The notes below the pieces were generated by a model. That model was given only the letters and a program-made list of their open reading frames with translations, was not told the origin of the DNA and made no database searches. The translations under genes were made by a program, and so were the position numbers. A stretch of DNA of 64,000 bases, from assembly GCF_027943255.1 (NCBI RefSeq), contig NC_072893.1:32262001-32326000 (forward strand). Direction: 5' to 3'. How positions within the stretch are numbered: the stretch's first letter is position 1; each line of letters starts with the position of its first letter. Shown in pieces: positions 31,801 through 42,267 of the stretch. This stretch comes from Anastrepha obliqua (taxonomy: Eukaryota; Arthropoda; Insecta; Diptera; Tephritidae).

Positions 31801-34800
31801 TTATTATTATTTTATATTATTATTTTTTTATATTATTATTTTTTTTATATTATTATTATTTTTTATATAATATTATTTTTTCATTCTATGACAAAGCCCA
31901 TACTAACTAGAAGTTTTAAATTTTGAACTAGATTTATGAAAGTTCGACAAGTTTGAATCAAACTTTTTAATCAGAATTAAAAAAAAAACAAATTAGGCAG
32001 GCGTAAAACTGCTTATAAAATTTTAGTATAATAGAGCGTAAGAAGTTTGATTTCGCTCAAAAATCGTGTTTATTTTGGACAGTTTGGTTGACGGTTTGGG
32101 TCTTTTTTCTATATGAAAAATTTCGTCAAAAAAAAAAAAGAAAAATTCAAAAATCAACGAGAACTTCGAGCCACTTGGGCTATAAAATCGCGTACGTAAA
32201 ATTTTTAAAATTTCAATTATCTGGTTTTTTATAAAAATAATAATGTAAATAATTTAAAGATCTATGTATGTTGTTAAAGTTGGCCAATGTGTGGTGACCT
32301 TAACTTAATATCACTCACTTTGGTTTACATTATTTAGGCCATACTACGTACCATAAATGACAAAAAAAATTGCTTTATCTTTTTATAAATAGTAACCCCG
32401 AAGGAACATGCGCTTTATAAGAATTTTGAGCAACTTCAAACTTACATTTTTTCATGCTAATATTGAAATATCGCTCAGAACTAAAATAAAAAATCTAATC
32501 AAAAGGTTGAATTTTTTTTAACTTGTACTGGTAGATATGTGGTTATACATTAGGGTGTTTCATCAAAAAACATTGCTGGTTTTCAACTGGAATTATAGAT
32601 TTTACGACTTGCCACAAAATATTTCGAAGAAATATGAAGATTTAGGTGAAATGAATTGAAAACATCCCTGATCCTGATAACCGATTTTTTTATGAATAAT
32701 ATTGGTTTTTCTAATATTTTTTATTAAAAAAAAATTATTAAAAAACAATTTTTTTATTATTTTTTTCAAAAAATAACTGCAGATAGTAGAAGAGTTTTAG
32801 CTTAAAAGGTTTTTTTTTTAAGTTGTATCAACTCAAGCTAAAATATGCGATTTTTATGTTAATTTTGAATTTTTTTGGAAGATAATTTTAAGTAAAACTT
32901 CGTCAACTTAGCCAGCCCTTGACCGCTTTAGGCTTCTAGTATTTCATTAGAAACGAATTTTTCTCCTTTTCATTTCTTTGCAAATTAAAACATTCACGTC
33001 TCAATTTTTAGTTGCAAATATCACTAGTTTGATTCAAGTAAAGCAATTTTTTTTAATTGCAAGCTAAAAACTGCTGTCATCTAAAGTGTGAAACAAAAAT
33101 TTTAAATTATATTTTTTTATTAACAAAAATAATTTTTGTATTCAAATTAAACGAGAAAAATTAAAATAAAAAAAAAAACATTTTGTTTATTTATTAATAG
33201 AAAATTTTTTATTTTTTGATTTAATTTAATTTTTTATTTTTCAACAAAAATTAATAATATTTTTATATATTTATTTTTATTAAAAATTTACTTTATATTT
33301 ATTTTTTAATAAAAAATAATGTTTTTTTTACTACTTTTATGTTTTAATAAAAAAATAATATATTTTTTTAGTTTTTTATTGCAAACATTTATTTTTATTA
33401 AAAAATTTCTTTTTATTACAAAAACTAAGTTTTTGAGTATTTCGTGCTACAAAGTTTTAGCTTTGTGTTATATTGTTTTTGTTGTAGAATGCACTATTGT
33501 TTTTTTTCCTTGATCACTTCTCTCGGGAGCCTCGACAAGACTCTTCCGTCGTACACGGTTCTGTGCTGTTGTTTATGAAAAAATGCACTATACTTTCATA
33601 AAAACATTAAAAAAAAAGTTAAAATTTGAAAATTCTTTGCGCTCCTCTTATTTTGAACGCATGTAGAAATTTTTTCTGAGATATTCCCTATCTATTTCGG
33701 GTAAGATCTATAAAACTGCACCGATTTCTTTTTAAATTACGAGTAAAATTAGAAATTTTAATGAAAATGTGCCGAATTATTACAAATTAAAATTTCAAAG
33801 TTCGAAACTTTGCTTAATATGGTTGGTTTTTGCTCATCTATTTCGACCAAGACCAAAAATCCATTTTCTTAGTCTCAACTTCTTATTCACGAAGCAGTTG
33901 TTAAGCTATGTTTCCTAAGCGGCCTTCAGGTCATAGAATGATTCACATTGATTCTCTGCTATGAACCAGAAACGGCGTCGCCGGAATAGGCTTTTTAGTA
34001 TATTGTATACCTAGAAATCATACGGAGTGCAGTGGTTACGCGACTATGTCGTTCGAACAATGAAGGTATTTTAATTCTTGAGGTGCTGCAATGGTTTCAA
34101 ATTTGAAACAGATATTTATTATAACTCCCTTCTAGGCCCAGCTTCATATATGTAATAGCCACGTATTATTTCAATTCCCTTAAAAGTGTATTTCTTGTTT
34201 TTATCAAGTCTTGGGCCAAATCTAATAATCAAAAATCATCCCTTTACGGTAATCAACTCAGCAAATTTTTATTGTTCAAAGAGTTACAAGGTGTTACTCC
34301 AATGAACATTTGCTTTATTTCGCCATCTGCCACCAAAGAATAGAAATATGCTGTAATATACGAAAGTCGGCCAAATGGTAGCTTTGCTTTATTTGCTTTA
34401 AGCGGTTAGGGGTAGTCAGAATTTTCAAAACAATTGGATTTTTTTTTTTGCATTTTCTTAAAGTATAGTATCTTACAAATATTGCGTGAAAATTTGAAGT
34501 GAATCCGACAAATACTTTTCGAGTTATTCAACAATTAACAAAGGGTGCTCGGGAGCTCCGGAATCGATAGCAAAACTTTAAATGCGTTTTTCTCAAAACT
34601 ATGTTTTTTGAACTGGTGATCGCTGTAACTTAGAAACCGCTTGGTGGATTTCAATAAAATTTATACTGCTTTTGAAAAACATAAAAAACACGTGACTGAT
34701 CCAAGGATTTTTTTTTTTCAAAAATTTCAATTTTTTTAAAATTGTCTCGAAAATCTGAAAAATGCTTCCTGAGCCCGCTTATTGTTAATTTTGAAAAAAA

Positions 34801-37800
34801 GCCTCGATAAGGGACAAGATTATCTATTAATAAAACTAATTTCTCTTGTCCGATTGATTTTAGATGAATCTCCAAGGACTTCTGGAAAAACGGGCTCCAC
34901 TCAAACAGCGATAACTTTTAAAATTTTTAATTTTTTTTTTTTGAAATTTTGCTCAAGTCAAGTCGAAACATGACGTAATAATGCTATGTTTTTATTTTTT
35001 AATGAAGCAATTGAAGCGGAGCCGCGAATAACGTTTTAAGTCATTTTTTGCAAAACGTGTTTTTTTGCAGATTTCCGTTACTATTACGCTCTTGCATCTC
35101 TTAAGTATCAAATAAGTTAAAATTTCGGACCATAAGGCAATTAAAAAGCAATTAGAAGAAGTCAGTCCGTGGAAGAACGTTGTAAGTTACACGCAAAATG
35201 ATACGATCGCAATTGTCGAAGGTAATTGATAAGTATAACAGAGGTACAAAAAGGAAATGTAATGTTGAAAACTAGTGTGATAATAAAAACAAAAAGGTTA
35301 GAAATAGTGGAAATGCATATAAATGTAAGCAGGAAAAACAAAAGTATCTCTCAAAAAAACGCCCCAGAACAAGTAATGTGGAAAAACGTTTTAAGTGTAC
35401 TTGCTGTAATTTTATTTTATTTAGGTTTGTGATTGTCGTTGCTATTTCAATTGCGAAAAATTTAGCGTTAGTCAAATAAAGGAATATTTTGTCGAATTCT
35501 AAGAAAAAAATTATAATGAACAAACGGTTTTTTATCGAATTGTTGTGAGCCTCGAAGAAGAAGATTTAAAAACGCAATTTCATGTATTTTGAAACATATT
35601 TCATGCAACTACGATGTACTTAAAAAGGGAGAAATAAGTAAATTAATAATATGGTCCGATAGATGCGTTGGACAGAGCAACAACTGGACAATAATTTCAT
35701 TATGCAACAGTCTTTTTACGAAGTATTTTTCTGAAATCAATCAAAAATTTTAGACTTCTGGACACAGCTTTCTTTCATGTGATCGAGATTTTGCACTTAC
35801 TGAAAAAAAACTTCCCAACTTTTTATTCCCGAAGATGTTTCTCTATTAATTGCATCTACGAGACAGTCGAATCCATTTAATGTACATCAAATGGATCTAA
35901 ATGATTTTAAAAATTTTGACGTTCTCAAAAAAAATTTATATAAGGATCCTAAATGCAAAATTACCAAAGCTAGATGGCTTCAGATTTCTACTGATGATCC
36001 AAACATACTAAGAGTACGAAAAAATCATATTCCAGAAACATGGCCATGCTATAATTTGTATTCAAAACAAAAAAAAAAAAAAAACGCAGAACTTGAAAAA
36101 TTATGCGATGCCTCTACTTCGAAAGGAATACATTAGTATACATAAGTGATGAGAAAAAAAGAAAAAAAAAAAAAAATTTTTAAATGACCGCGTACTTATA
36201 ATTCGAAATTAAAATTCCCAATTTTTTTTTTTTTATAAGTTATTAATGTCATTGTTTTGGACAAGCCAAAAATACAGGAACAAAAAACAATCACAAAGCC
36301 TCCAAAAACGTTTTTTTTCTTTCTTGTAAAAAAAAACGATTATGGCATTTACAACGTTATTCGCGGCTCCGCTTCAATTGACTAGCAAACAAAATTGTTG
36401 AAAATCTGACTACACGTAACCCCTTAAAGCTTCAAATACCGTAATATTCTTTTTGAAAGCGCTTTGTTAGCCTTTGACATTTCAATTTTATTTGTCGCCT
36501 CGTTTTTTCCTGTTATTCTGGCAGCATTCAAAGCTACCATTTGGCCATGGGAGTCTTGAAAGAAAAGCAAAGAAAAACAAAGCAAGAAAGACAAGCAAAG
36601 CATGCTTTCTTTTTAACATCACCTATGTACGTATATCTGCACAATTCTCTTATGGAACGGCAGCGGGTATTGTGATTTAATAAACGTATGTGATTTTCTG
36701 TTGGTTATACTAAGCCAAAAATGTTTCTACTTCTCATAATTCTAAGCGTACGTGTCCTTGTGTCTCTGAGCTCATCCCGAGCTTGTACAAATGACTTCGC
36801 AGTTTAAAATTACCCGTGAGAATACATGCAAGAACTCTCTGTAATGTTCTTTGGAAGGTTATAAACTTTTTAGAAGCCAGCTTCCCAATAACGAGCTTGC
36901 CTAGCGTAGTACCAGAAAGAGCTTAAGTCACATTATTCAGTCACCGCAGCTTACTTCGTTCCTGATTACACAGGGTGGGCCATATAGCGTTTGCTTTTTG
37001 AACCACCTATTTTTTTGAGAATGGTAACACAAATGACATGTCAAATGTGTTCATAATTTACTTAAAGGTTTGACATTTACGAAATGGGACGCTATACGCT
37101 TGAACAAAATTGGGAAATATTGAAAACCTATTTCCAAAGTGGTGAGTCTTCTTCTTCTTCCGCGGTTACAGTAAATGGCGAGCGTTACCGTGACATGCTC
37201 AACGAGTTGTTTCCAAAAATTGAAGAGGATGACATGGACGACATTTGGTTTCAACAGGACGGTGCAACTTGTCACACTGCCAAAGAAACACTCGAACTTT
37301 TGGCTACCGTTTTTGAAAACCAAATAATCAGCCGAAATTCCGATATGAATTGGCCGCCTCGGAGCTGTGATTTAAGGGGTAACACCACTGTAGAAATTTC
37401 AAAAAATTGATTTTTTTTTATATGCTTAAAAATTCTTTGAACCTTTTAAAATAGAGAACAAAAAATTTTGTACGTTACCGAAGTTTATTTCATAAATATT
37501 TTAAGCTTTTAACCAAGCGTTAGTGACTGCTACCTAACGACTTCTCCAAATTTCCAAACTTTAAACGCGTTTTTCTCAAAACACGTTTTCTGAAACTGGC
37601 ACGCAGCATAACTCAAACAATTTTAAATATTTTTAATCAGGTTTTTCACTACGTCTGTATAATAACCTTCTTAAGAGAAGAGCGTAGGGGATTTTCGATA
37701 GATTAATTTAAACGATTGTTATAATTATTTAAGTGCCGTTTTTTTAGTCCAAAATAGAGTCTTTTCCTTCAAATGCTTGCTAATTCCACAAAAAAAAATA

Positions 37801-40800
37801 TTTTTTAAATCCCCTACGTGTTTCTCTAGCTATTCTTATCTAGATTAAGAAAAAAAATGTTTCTTTGTTCCAGATTAAAATTTGCACCCTCTGTGCTGCG
37901 TGCCGCGGAGCGCTTTCAAGAGAAACCACATTACAAAAATGTCTCCTATGCCGCCATTTTGTAAAATTTTTCGATCAAACTTTGTAGTTTTGTATTTTAG
38001 TATATAAGTAATAACTTCCCAAACCAGAGTGATTGTTTTCCCTTTCCTTCTATACAAAAAAACTCTTTAAAAATCGTGTTTATTTTACGCGTGTACAGTG
38101 GTGTTACCCCTTAAGCCCGTTGGACTATTTTTTGTGGGGAGCCGTTAAGGACAAATGTTATGCAACCCATCCAGAGACGATTGATGCTTTAAAACACGAT
38201 ATCGAAGTTGCCATTCATGAAATTGGACCCCAAACAATCGAAAATGTGCTTAAAAATTTGATTGATCGAATGGCCTACTGTAAAGCCAGTCATGGCAGTC
38301 ATTTGAACGATATTATTTTTCATTCATAAATGACAAAGTTCAATCTTCAAAATAAAAAAAAGTTTGAAAAAATATTGATTAGTTTTTTTTATAGCCGATT
38401 CAAAAAGCAAATTTTACATGGCCCACCCTATATAAGCAAACATTTTGTTGTACTGCAAAATTGATAGCTCTCCCAAATGATAAAACCGATTAGCATGGAA
38501 ACGTCATTCAGCTCCCGGACACGCTCATGCATTTGCTGTCCAACAGCTTATATATGTGTGTGTGTGTCGGGTGACACACGTACTTTCTTCGTGTCACACA
38601 TACTTGTTTTCGGCTTTTGCATGATGAAAATCAAAAATTTTAGATATTAGCGTCATGCACCCGACACGCACACATATTAGCTGCTGGACAGCATGCATGA
38701 GCCTCCGCCGGAGCTATATCGGTCATTGTGGTTGTTATTGCTGAAACAGCATAAAACCTGTTGACACATTTTTGGGAAATACTGCTGAACTGATAGTTCT
38801 TAACCACACATAAATCTTGCTAAGCTACATAATTTTCAGTTGTCCCTTGGGACAGTTTTTCAGTGCGATTTAAAACGTTACGAAACTAGTTTCTATTGCT
38901 TCAAAACAAAAAAAAATAAACTCTAATATTTGGTTACAATTTTTACATAAACAAGTTTTTGTTGCCTTGTTTGTTTGTTTACATTCTGATTGGAGTTTTG
39001 GTATTCAAATCACCGAATTGCAAAAACAAAATTGACATGTATTTTGTGTCACTGCTATCTCTTATTTGCATTCGTTTAGGGATACAAGCATACAAACCTC
39101 TTGCCCGATGTCTTCATTTGCATTTCCTCCATTAATTTTAGATGTTGTTTTTCCACTGTTTCCTTTTGCTTTTGCATCTAAAATTTGATGACCATATTTT
39201 ATAAACATTTCCACCCTTCAAGTATGCCACTCGATACTCACCTTCGTTGCCACGCTTCGAGTGAATGAGATGATAGTCCAAACCTAAATTATAAAAGTAG
39301 CGCAAAGTGGACACATCGGAAGGCAAATCTACGCCATTCGGCTCAACAGATTTCGTTGCGTCCCAATTAATACGACCACTTAGCGGTGTAGTCATATTTG
39401 GCGTTTGCACACCGCTGCGATTGCGTGTGGTTGGCGTTTCATAAACCGGTGTTGCGTTGTTTTGCATCGAACTAGCTTCAATGGCGTTGGCTGGTGCAAC
39501 GCTGCCAAATTGCGCGTTGGGTGGGTAAAATGGACAGCCACCGATATTATGTGCTACTGGATGTGGCGCCGCAGTAGTTATAAGGGGTGGTGGTAACGGT
39601 GGTGCAGCTTGCATGTAAAGGTTATTTGGTGCGAAAGCTGTTTGTGGTGCGCCCGGCGGTGGATACATGTAATAACCGGTTGGCATCAGCGCTGTAGTTG
39701 GTGGATGAACAGCTGGATCATATCCGTAAGCGAAATACTCCTCAGGCATGGCACCATACTGAGGCATAGGATATAGATAATGCAGATCGGGGAGAATGAA
39801 AGCGGGAGCACTCAACCCTGTTGAATGGTCTAGGCCATTGAAGTTAGCGATCATGTCTTCATGTGCAAGGTTGGATTGTGGCACATTTGATTCAGTTTTA
39901 ACACGTGTCTCTGGAATGGTTGTGCGCGGCGTAGCATTAGCGTTGTTCTCGTTGGAAGCCGGCACATTGGCGCTACAACTTTTCGGTTCTAGATCACGTG
40001 GCGCATGCTCCACCGTCAGTGGCATTGCGCAATACTCTAAAGTGTGTGCACGGAAGTTTTCAAAACGTGTGTATTGCTTCAACTTATAATAACAGCCGTT
40101 GCGATGTTGAGCTACGGCAGCAGTATAATGTTGTTTGTCCTCTTTATCGACATCACTACCTACATAGTCCGATGATTTGCTATTAGGCGTGAAAGGAGCA
40201 CAGTAATCGTGTTCGCCGGCAAATTGGCCATTCAGTTTGAAGCGATAGTTATAATGACGAGTAAGGCGTACCGAACTGTATTTTTGCATATGACGCTGGA
40301 AACGATATGGTAATGTCCATGGCTTAAATTGGTCAGGTGGCAAAGGAGTAAGTGATTCATAGGGCACCTACAAATGCAATGGAATATTAAATGGTTTTAC
40401 TTTTAATATAGCGAAATGCATGCATATTATTTAATGATTGAACGAAAAGTTTGCACTTTTACATTAACTATAAATTACTATAAATTTACATATTTTACAT
40501 CTTACCAGACGCTTTTCGCCTAATTGTTCGATAAAAACAATGCAGTAGCCTTTGTCAACTGCTATCTCTTGTATATGACAAGTGTACACATCGTTTTCGG
40601 ATTTGCATAACTTCACATGACACTTGGCTCCCACCTGGAAGAATTTATGAACTCTTGTTTGCTGGCAGCGTATCAACTTCAGTTTTACAATTCAGTTATA
40701 CAAGCACAAACACAAAAGTAGAATGGATAGACAGGACACAGCATTGTGGAGCAGGACGTGTTAAAATGACAAGCACAAACCGATGACCGGATTTAATTGT

Positions 40801-42267
40801 ATGTTAGACACATAGAAGGAACAAACTGTTAGTTCATTCATTATGACAAACAAACGACATGCATGCGCACTTAATGTCTAAATAAATACCTTGAAATTCG
40901 TGTCACCATTATACCAATTTTGTAATTTTTGCTCCTTGCGCTGCTCATTCCACGCATCAAACTCAATGTTGCGATACATATTTGGATCTAATGCTTTTGC
41001 AACTTTATAGGGAAATGGTGTAATACCTACAAATGCGAAATACCAAAAATCAAGTTAGACATATGGTATAAGTATACTAATCTATAAATTTGTATTCAAT
41101 GTGTATGTGTACCTTCCTGCAATAACTGGCGCACACATGAGATATACTTGTGCGGCAGTAGGGATTCCGCGGTTTTACACAATGCTGTCTTTTCATATTC
41201 GTCACAATTTGTGTGCATCTTCATTTCACGATGCAAATCATCTGATAAGCGCGGAAAGTTTGTATAGTGGAAATGGCAGAGTTCGTAGTTTTCCAAAATG
41301 CAATTGGTTTCATGCGGTAAATCGAAACTAAAGACACGTCCATCAGTTAAGTGTATGCGGGTGCAGTAGCCTTCCTCATTGCTTTCAGAAGTGTATTCCA
41401 TAGACTCCAGTGCCGGAGAGTGTAGCATATGCTCAACGGCAAATGCAACATCCGGTAATTTATACAAGTCCTTGTATAGGATTTCATAGCATATGGCTAA
41501 GATATAAAATAAGTCAAATTAAATTAGTTTTAGTACTTAGCTGTGCATAATTACCCTGACATATAGCTGCATCTTTGATGTAGTCACAAGTAAAAACGGA
41601 ATCAAAGTGCCTTTCAGGCGTATAAAATACTCGAAATAAGTCATTGAAGTAGGAGCGAGTGCTATAGAAGTTTCCCAAATTGAAGGGCTCAAAAAGTAAT
41701 ACATTACGCCTGAAAAATAATTTCACAATTTATGTATGTATATGTGGACATTGACATAGAAACAATAAATGTTGAACAACTTAATCAAAAAAATGTTCGA
41801 ATAATAAAGCATTTCAACTTTTATGGATTTAGCGGTAAATGTATTACAAGCGATTTCTTACAGCAATTATTACTCGTGAACTTACTGGAACATATAACCA
41901 ACTGCCTGCAGTTCAATCAAGGTTCCGTATGTTTTGGGTTTCGACATATCATCAAGATACTCGTCCAAATCTCGTTCGATGAGCTGTTGATGAAATAAGA
42001 ATTCTAATTTTTGCTGACTTCCAACTAATTCGCATCTTCCAATTAATTTACCGGCGCAAAAAAGTCCCGATGCTTACGCATATAGCGTACACATTTCTTG
42101 CGTATCGCCAAATGATGCAGCTGTGTATCATACATTTGTTCCGAAATCACACGAAACAAGCAGGAGGCATCGCGCGCTGTATGCTTGCGATAGAAATTGT
42201 TCTCCTCCAAGAATTGGTCAAAAGGGTCGGGTGCTTGGCGACTGCCAGAGGTGAATTGTCGTTGCAT
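25659..42267 (-). CDS. otu: Ovarian tumor protein (Otu), OTU-type deubiquitinase with Tudor-like domain, 11 coding exons
   Basis: Germline protein needed for female germ-cell growth and oogenesis. Coding exons on the - strand: 42267-42052, 41983-41886, 41709-41555, 41496-41113, 41026-40890, 40634-40506, 40367-39242, 39177-39098, 31577-30948, 30884-30249, 25808-25659. All junctions are GT/AG and in phase; the sum is 3741 bases, 1246 residues plus stop. The start is fixed by an in-frame stop 12 bases upstream. The OTU domain covers about residues 15-200 with RDASCLFR (Asp33, Cys36) and HFDSVF (His139). A Tudor-like part is at 325-380 ([17 protein letters not shown]), followed by [20 protein letters not shown]. 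The rest is Pro/Asn/Gln-rich low complexity. It is longer than I recall for Drosophila Otu (about 850). Introns 8 (7.5 kb) and 10 (4.4 kb) are full of transposons. Confidence 0.93.
26251..27657. mobile_element. TTAA-flanked element nested in the pogo copy
   Basis: TTAA (26247-26250) then CCCTTGGGGACG; the other end is CGTCCCCAAGGG followed by T and TTAA (27658-27661). Such ends and TTAA target sites are piggyBac-type. No transposase is recognised; about 500 bases of its own sequence remain on the right of a non-LTR insert (26354-27143). Confidence 0.7.
26354..27143 (-). mobile_element. R1/LOA-type non-LTR retrotransposon, 5'-truncated, with 14-bp target duplication
   Basis: Flanked by GCATAGGTATAGTA at 26340-26353 and 27144-27157. 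On the - strand it carries the last part of RNase H (IASTFSLV-type decayed start, then [20 protein letters not shown] with a frameshift). A cysteine-rich end follows: [40 protein letters not shown]. The 3' end is AACCTAACCTAACC. Third level of nesting: retrotransposon in TTAA element in pogo in otu intron 10. Confidence 0.85.
29286..29480 (-). repeat. SINE copy, headless
   Basis: Shares TTGGCGCTTCCACC, GGCCGAGCTCCTTCTCC and GGACCTACAGTTTTAAGCC with the copy at 2167-2443. The head is replaced by another tRNA-like sequence at 29500. Confidence 0.65.
29500..29625 (+). repeat. Second tRNA-like retroposed element with A tail
   Basis: The B-box GGTTCGAGTCC is at 29544-29554 and an A-box-like CTAGCGTAAGCGCACTAGCC precedes it. 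About 50 bases of body then run into a poly(A) run (29609-29630). The orientation is opposite to the SINE at 29286, so it is a separate insertion. Confidence 0.5.
29640..29850 (+). mobile_element. 3' end of an R1-like non-LTR retrotransposon
   Basis: Ends GTCTTGTCGAGGCCCTATGC-TACCGAGTAGAGTGAACAAGGC followed by A9. I know this kind of 3' end from fly R1-like elements. Only about 200 bases of 3' UTR are present. Confidence 0.5.
30249..31577 (-). CDS. otu: otu exons 9-10: low-complexity Asn/Gly/Pro-rich tail
   Basis: Exon 9 (31577-30948, 210 codons) is Asn/Ser/Gly-rich with a short Arg-rich part ([19 protein letters not shown]) and poly-Asn runs. Exon 10 (30884-30249, 212 codons) is Pro/Gly/Met-rich ([26 protein letters not shown]). 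Both are phase 0, so either could be skipped. Low-complexity tails of this sort are known to drive condensation of Drosophila Otu. Linking them to exon 8 rests on phase, strand and composition across a 7.5-kb intron. Confidence 0.75.
31630..31890. repeat. TTA-type simple repeat in otu intron 8
   Basis: About 260 bases of irregular TTATTATTTTTTATA. The 99-codon open frame across it is a composition artefact. Confidence 0.9.
31900..34397. other. AT-rich part of otu intron 8, nothing recognised
   Basis: Long A/T runs with few G/C until about 33520. Sequence at 33530-34300 is more balanced and may be a decayed transposon, but I could not translate anything familiar from it. Confidence 0.45.
34402..36423 (+). 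mobile_element. 2-kb TTAA-flanked transposon with decayed DDE transposase
   Basis: Flanked by TTAA at 34398-34401 and 36424-36427. Terminal repeats: GCGGTTAGGGGTAGTCAG at the left and, inverted, GGGGTTACGTGTAGTCAG at the right. Inner inverted repeats GAAGCGGAGCCGCGAATAAC lie at 35013 and, inverted, at 36355. On the + strand, 35640-35810 encodes [20 protein letters not shown] and, after a stop, [14 protein letters not shown]. 35891-36136 encodes a further C-terminal segment ([15 protein letters not shown]). This is the same unclassified DDE family as at 9945. Stops make it dead. It lies in otu intron 8. Confidence 0.7.
36430..36968. other. otu intron 8, unassigned
   Basis: No family recognised. 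36700-36950 may be a decayed retrotransposon piece, but the reading is too poor to call. Confidence 0.35.
36971..38430 (+). mobile_element. DD41D (rosa-type) mariner, internally deleted and split by a MITE
   Basis: Terminal repeats CAGGGTGGGCCAT at the left and GGCCCACCCT at the right. The ORF begins [20 protein letters not shown] and jumps, at a run of TCT codons, to [20 protein letters not shown]. It continues [15 protein letters not shown] and, after the [19 protein letters not shown]. There are 41 residues between the Asp of QQD and the Asp of LDY, the spacing of the basal mariner group found in Ceratitis rosa. The N-terminal DNA-binding part and first catalytic Asp are deleted. The same deletion is present at 59649-60370. 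A 735-bp MITE is inserted at TTAA 37372. Confidence 0.85.
37376..38110. mobile_element. 740-bp TTAA MITE family, copy 2, intact
   Basis: Ends GGGGTAACACCACTGTA and TACAGTGGTGTTACCCC, flanked by TTAA at 37372-37375 and 38111-38114. It is inserted in the transposase frame of the surrounding mariner; removing it with one TTAA restores continuity there, so the target duplication is proven by the reading frame. Carries the 60-codon open frame at 37875-38057 (-). Confidence 0.92.
38510..38715. repeat. Imperfect 206-bp palindrome with GT-rich arms
   Basis: The left arm has AGCTCCCGGACACGCTCATG, GCTGTCCAACAGCT and TGTGTGTGTCGGGTG. The right arm, inverted, has AGCTCCGGCGGAGGCTCATG, GCTGTCCAGCAGCT and TGTGCGTGTCGGGTG. 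The arms are about 60 bases and the loop is about 85. It is probably a small foldback MITE in otu intron 8; no clear target duplication. Confidence 0.7.
38728..39097. other. otu intron 8, weak copy of the CAA-tailed repeat then unassigned
   Basis: GTTGTTATTGCTGAAACAGC and ATACTGCTGAACTGATAG at 38730-38800 resemble the repeat at 17057 and 47849 in order and spacing but are badly eroded. Confidence 0.35.
39098..40367 (-). CDS. otu: otu exons 7-8: proline-rich region
   Basis: Exon 7 (1126 bases) starts [11 protein letters not shown] and runs through Pro/Ala/Tyr-rich sequence ([35 protein letters not shown]). It ends with [20 protein letters not shown], a block I recognise in other Otu proteins. 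Exon 8 (39177-39098) adds 27 residues ending EDIGQE. A stop follows in the unspliced frame, so splicing at 39242 is required. Confidence 0.85.
40506..41026 (-). CDS. otu: otu exons 5-6: linker and Tudor-like exon
   Basis: Exon 5 (41026-40890) encodes [20 protein letters not shown]. Exon 6 (40634-40506) is 129 bases, phase 0 at both ends, and encodes VGAKCHVKL through GEKRL, the core of the Tudor-like fold. Because it is a multiple of three, skipping it keeps the frame. It corresponds to the alternatively spliced exon that separates the larger and smaller Otu isoforms in Drosophila. Confidence 0.8.
41113..42267 (-). CDS. otu: otu exons 1-4: OTU protease domain
   Basis: Exon 1 (72 codons) carries the OTU start with Asp33, Ser35 and Cys36, where Cys36 is the expected nucleophile. 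Exon 2 gives [15 protein letters not shown]. Exon 3 gives [12 protein letters not shown] and the histidine motif HFDSVF. Exon 4 gives [33 protein letters not shown] and SCVRQLLQE. As I remember it, the Drosophila protein has Ser rather than Cys at the nucleophile position; here the codon is TGC (minus strand). Confidence 0.9.

Noticed and set aside
31627..31926. 99-codon ORF of Phe, Tyr and Ile
   Set aside because: Artefact of a TTA-rich simple repeat in otu intron 8.
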